In this document: in pieces, positions 59,898 to 64,000 of the stretch
How positions within the stretch are numbered: position 1 is the stretch's first letter
Layout: each line of letters starts with the position of its first letter
Notes under the pieces: generated by a model
Told to the model about the DNA's origin: nothing
The model's input: the letters and a program-made list of their open reading frames with translations, nothing else
The model's database searches: none
Program-made: the position numbers and the translations under genes
Assembly: GCA_037976565.1 (NCBI GenBank)
Contig: CP137680.1
Span: 13,971,233-14,035,232 of the forward strand
DNA from: Mesocentrotus franciscanus
Lineage: Eukaryota > Echinodermata > Echinoidea > Camarodonta > Strongylocentrotidae
Length of the DNA: 64,000 nucleotides
Direction: 5' to 3'

Positions 59898-60397
59898 NNN
59901 NNNNNNNNNNNNNNNNNNNNNNNNNNNNNNNNNNNNNNNNNNNNNNNNNNNNNNNNNNNNNNNNNNNNNNNNNNNNNNNNNNNNNNNNNNNNNNNNNNNN
60001 NNNNNNNNNNNNNNNNNNNNNNNNNNNNNNNNNNNNNNNNNNNNNNNNNNNNNNNNNNNNNNNNNNNNNNNNNNNNNNNNNNNNNNNNNNNNNNNNNNNN
60101 NNNNNNNNNNNNNNNNNNNNNNNNNNNNNNNNNNNNNNNNNNNNNNNNNNNNNNNNNNNNNNNNNNNNNNNNNNNNNNNNNNNNNNNNNNNNNNNNNNNN
60201 NNNNNNNNNNNNNNNNNNNNNNNNNNNNNNNNNNNNNNNNNNNNNNNNNNNNNNNNNNNNNNNNNNNNNNNNNNNNNNNNNNNNNNNNNNNNNNNNNNNN
60301 NNNNNNNNNNNNNNNNNNNNNNNNNNNNNNNNNNNNNNNNNNNNNNNNNNNNNNNNNNNNNNNNNNNNNNNNNNNNNNNNNNNNNNNNNNNNNNNNN
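59898..60397. other. assembly gap, exactly 500 N
   Basis: Second uniform 500-N spacer. Together with the first it bounds the contig that appears to be inverted. Confidence 0.99.
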
Positions 60398-63300
60398 TGA
60401 ATATAATTACAACTAAGTGAGAATAAGTGAGAATAAAGAAACTTCTTCCTTTATTAGTGTAAAAAAAGTTGATAACTTTATAGAGTAGATGTTTTATAAA
60501 ACATGAATCGATGCGTACAACACAGTATGTCGGAACATGAATTTGGGGGGAAAGGAATAGAAAATGATGGAATTGGAAGGGAACAGATGAAAATAAAAAA
60601 GAAAAGACAGGGATAAGGAAGAATCATAAATAGCGGTGGCTGAGAATCCATGAACTCCACACAATGTAACTTCATAATTACTATGCTATTCAACTAGTTC
60701 AAACATAACGAAATAAATAAACAAAACTCTTAAGTCTTTAACTAAATTAATGAATGGTTTAGAGATTTGGAGCGTCTTCATGACTATATCCATATTTCAC
60801 CGCATGAATCATTACTATGTCACATCAGTTCGAACAACGCCTCAACGCCCCCTCCCAAACCTCCCCAGGTATTCGAGTATCTTCATTTAGGATATTCCGC
60901 TACATTTTTAAACAACTTTGGCAATTCATGTGACATATCATTTCAACATCAATGGCCCGATTTATACTGAAAATTTAAACCCGACGCCGGGCTTAAGCTT
61001 GTGTTCGAATTCGGGTTTAACAATGGAAGTTAGTCTGCAGTCTAAGTTATCCAAAGTCGGTTTAACTCAATATAGATTATGACTAAGTGTCGGAGGTCTA
61101 AACAATTATTTACTCAAACCAACATAGACACTCGCTTTAAAATGACGCGAAATAAATTCTGTACAAACAGTATTTGTCTCTCCATTCTTAAAAACAAAAT
61201 CAAACATAATACGCTTGATAAATCTCGATTTCCTGGCGATAACTGCATATTTAACCAAAAACCTAGCATAGACCTGTAAGACTATTTAAATGTTAACTGT
61301 ATATACAACAAAGTGCCTTAGATTAAAATGAATCTTTAAATAATGTTAAATTAAAGAAATGGGTAATAATCCATAATAATTACATAAAATACAAGGCAAT
61401 GATTTCATATGATTTTTAACGGTGGTCCTACATCTTTGGCTTTGTTCTGTAAACACTGGGTGAAATCATATCAGTGGCGGATCCAGGGAGGCCTGTGCTC
61501 ACTACCCCCACTGAGCGAAAAACCGACCGGCACGATTTTCAAATTTTCGCACGAAGTAGGCCCCTTACAGGCCCCTCCTTGCCGCCCGCTGGATCCGCCC
61601 TGAATCATATATCAGCCTTATCTCAAAATATAAACGCCATTTTTGTCATAAATAAACAAACAAACACAAACAAATAATCACAAGTCGTGATTAAATTCAA
61701 AGAGTATGAGTTGTGGAATAGGTTTACCATAACATCCTATATTAAATATAGCATGCATATGAAAAGCTATTGCAGACGTGTGCTATTCCCAAACTTGACC
61801 ACGGCACGATTAAATTAGTGATGAAATAAAACAGGGAAATGACGAGAATACGCACGAGTTAAAAAAATTAGACGCACAGGAAGAAAAATAATAACCTACA
61901 CGAACGATAAAATAATTTCGTCCGTGATGCATAAGATGGAAAGACTTTATATAATTAATTTGGTAACATTTCTTGGTATTTAAAGTTCTGGCAGGTCAAG
62001 TCCACTCCAAAAATAACTTACTTTCAACAAGCAGAAAAATCAGACAAACCAATCAAAAAAAGTTTGAGCAAAATCGGATTTTTAACTACTAAGAAAGTTA
62101 TGAAGTTTTGAAAAAGTATGTAAAACTATGAAACAATGAGAATCACAACACAAATTGCCAAGATAGTTATCAGTTTGTGACGTCATGTCCTCACAACTTA
62201 CCAATTGCTTTATATAGTTTAATCCCATTAATTTCCCTTTTTATCTCCCAAAACTTGATTTCCTCATGCCTTTGCCCAGATATATGATTCGTATCATATT
62301 GCATGCATGACATTTCCCAAAAACTTTTATGAATTTTGAAGAGATACTATTTTCTGAATATTGTATTTCATAATTATTGATTTTTATATATATAGTTTAT
62401 CAAAATTCAATTTGTTATTATTTAACTGGACAAAAATTACTCTTTATTTGTGCATCCACACAAAAACATATTACTAACAATCTAACTTGGATGCTGATGT
62501 GAAGAAATAAGATTCTTAGGGTGAAAATAGGAAATTTATATTATTGTAAGGTTTAAATTTTAATGATCCAAATGGTTACATGTTTATTTACATTTAGCTT
62601 TCCAATCTCAGCACTCTGTTATGCTTCAGCACACTCCTGACCTACATTCATTGTCTGATGTCTGGCTTCTATTGTTCTGTCCTATTCATTCATTCTCATT
62701 CACATTACCTGCCATAGCACCACACACACGCACACACTCTTCCTATCTATTGGCTATTCACCCCAGCTCACTATAGGCACATGGCACTCTATCTTTCCTT
62801 AGGCTTTCTATTGGTTATCTTTCCTTAGGCTTTCTTGTGATTGGTTGTTGTTGTTTTATGGACTGGATGTCAGCCATCTTGGCAGCCATTTTGTATATGT
62901 ATTAAAATATAGGAGTGCAACTCAAGTCTACAATCATGTAAGACTGGTTTTGTCTTGTGTGGTCTTACATTATCAATATGAAAATAATTAGTGGATAGTG
63001 AGGACCATACGTCACAGACTCATAAGTGAGTTGCCAATTTGTGTAGTGATTTTTAAAGTTTTCATGTCATTAAAAATTCATAACTTTCTTATTAGTTATC
63101 CGATTTTGCTCAAACTTTTTTGATTGGTTTATCTGATTTTCGGGTTCTATTGAAAGTAAGTTATTTTTGGAGTGGACTTGGGCTTTAAGCCAGCGCCGGG
63201 AAAGCACTGAGCATTGTCTCCCTCTACCGTTGGAAGAAGAATCACTGATTTAAAGCCCAAGTCACTGTCATTGCAGCGATCAAGCCGTCATTAGCACGAC

Positions 63301-64000
63301 CCACAACGAATTGCCTTGGTACCACTCCCATCTCCCCTTTTTTTTGGAGTGTGGGGTGGGGTCATATCTTCTTCTCTCTTCGCGGCAGAATTTGAATCTG
63401 TAATTCGTGAACTCTCTCACTTTAGATGTTTTAAACAGTTCTAGCTCTTTCTACTTCTCTCTTGTTAAAAAAAAAAAATCCTTGCACATAGCGCAGATTG
63501 TCTGGTTTCAAGCGCAACGACAATTTTGAACATTCAAGTTGCCGTTGCTCCTCCACCTCCACGAATCGACACGGATACGAGATACTTGCTGCTCTGCTTC
63601 AGGTTCCGCCACGAGTAGAAAGTGATATGACAAAGCAATATAAGTGATCGTTGAAGTTCGCTTTCAGACCAAAATTGGCAGTGTGAACAAGGCTTACCGC
63701 ACAGAACGTAAAGCGGGTATTCTAGACAACCTCATCAACCACACAAAACAGCACTGTTCACTACCAAATATCTAATAACAACCAAATGAAACGAGTAAGA
63801 CTATAGACATTTTGCTCTCTATAATAATCACAACAGGGCACAATGCAAGACTAATGCTAAAGCGAACAAATGTTAAAACATATCGTTTCCAATTTGCATA
63901 GGAAGTCATGGTGGCTTTCATACTACTTCACATTGGTGGATTTTAGAGGACCGTTCATGTCACCTACATTTTCACTACTCAGGGATAATGATGAACCAGA
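60398..64000 (+). repeat. near-identical second copy of 32162-35792
   Basis: Collinear with the first copy from its first base to the window end; 3603 versus 3631 nt. It contains allelic copies of the 133-bp hAT MITE (61472-61602, with the same AATCATAT flanks) and the TTAA-flanked 1.2-kb element (about 61984-63184). Differences are chiefly small deletions in this copy. No gene lies in either copy. Best read as a retained second haplotype; a recent segmental duplication is the alternative. Confidence 0.93.

Noticed and set aside
59866..60420. Plus-strand frames of 170-180 codons
   Set aside because: They consist of gap Ns.

Overview
Eukaryotic (animal) genomic scaffold, most likely from an echinoderm or a related marine deuterostome. 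The basis is split genes with GT-AG introns, AT-rich introns dense in microsatellites and small DNA transposons, a VEGF-C/D-like growth factor, and CG-rich motifs of the GCGAGCGTAGCGAGCG kind common in such genomes. The species is inferred, not proven. No operons, CRISPR arrays or rRNA genes were seen.

Layout. 1-2850: a 5'-truncated L1-type LINE copy with target-site duplications, a piggyBac-like MITE and a tRNA-related remnant. 3792-18944 (minus): a complete nine-exon VEGF/PDGF-family gene that I could assemble in frame (323 codons plus stop), with introns full of repeats. 19.2-37.2 kb: intergenic, dominated by mobile elements. These include two 3 kb hAT-like elements with 8-bp target duplications, each carrying an internal minisatellite and a polypyrimidine tract. 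38687-43415 (minus): exons for the C-terminal half (TM8-TM12) of an SLC6 sodium/chloride-coupled transporter. 43528-44027: a 500-N gap. 45680-59515 (plus): exons for an N-terminal SAM-like domain and TM1-TM7 of an SLC6 transporter. 59898-60397: a second 500-N gap. 60398-64000: a near-identical second copy of 32162-35792.

Main interpretation. The two SLC6 half-genes are complementary. The plus half stops inside extracellular loop 4 in phase 1 and the minus half resumes there in phase 1, with no shared exon. Flipping the contig between the two 500-N gaps rebuilds one minus-strand gene of about 795 residues with 15 coding exons, so this is very probably a scaffold inversion error. The sum of all coding lengths is off by one frame, which is explained by a small indel in the TM5/EL3 exon near 57623-57632. 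The third contig looks like an unpurged, noisier haplotype copy of part of the first.

Biologically the notable points are an SLC6 transporter whose first coding exon supplies a SAM-like domain, a VEGF with three C-terminal cysteine repeats of the VEGF-C/D type, and several unusual repeat structures: minisatellites inside hAT elements, an intron made almost wholly of 26-bp repeats that resemble its own splice donor, and a hairpin-repeat array just 3' of the transporter.
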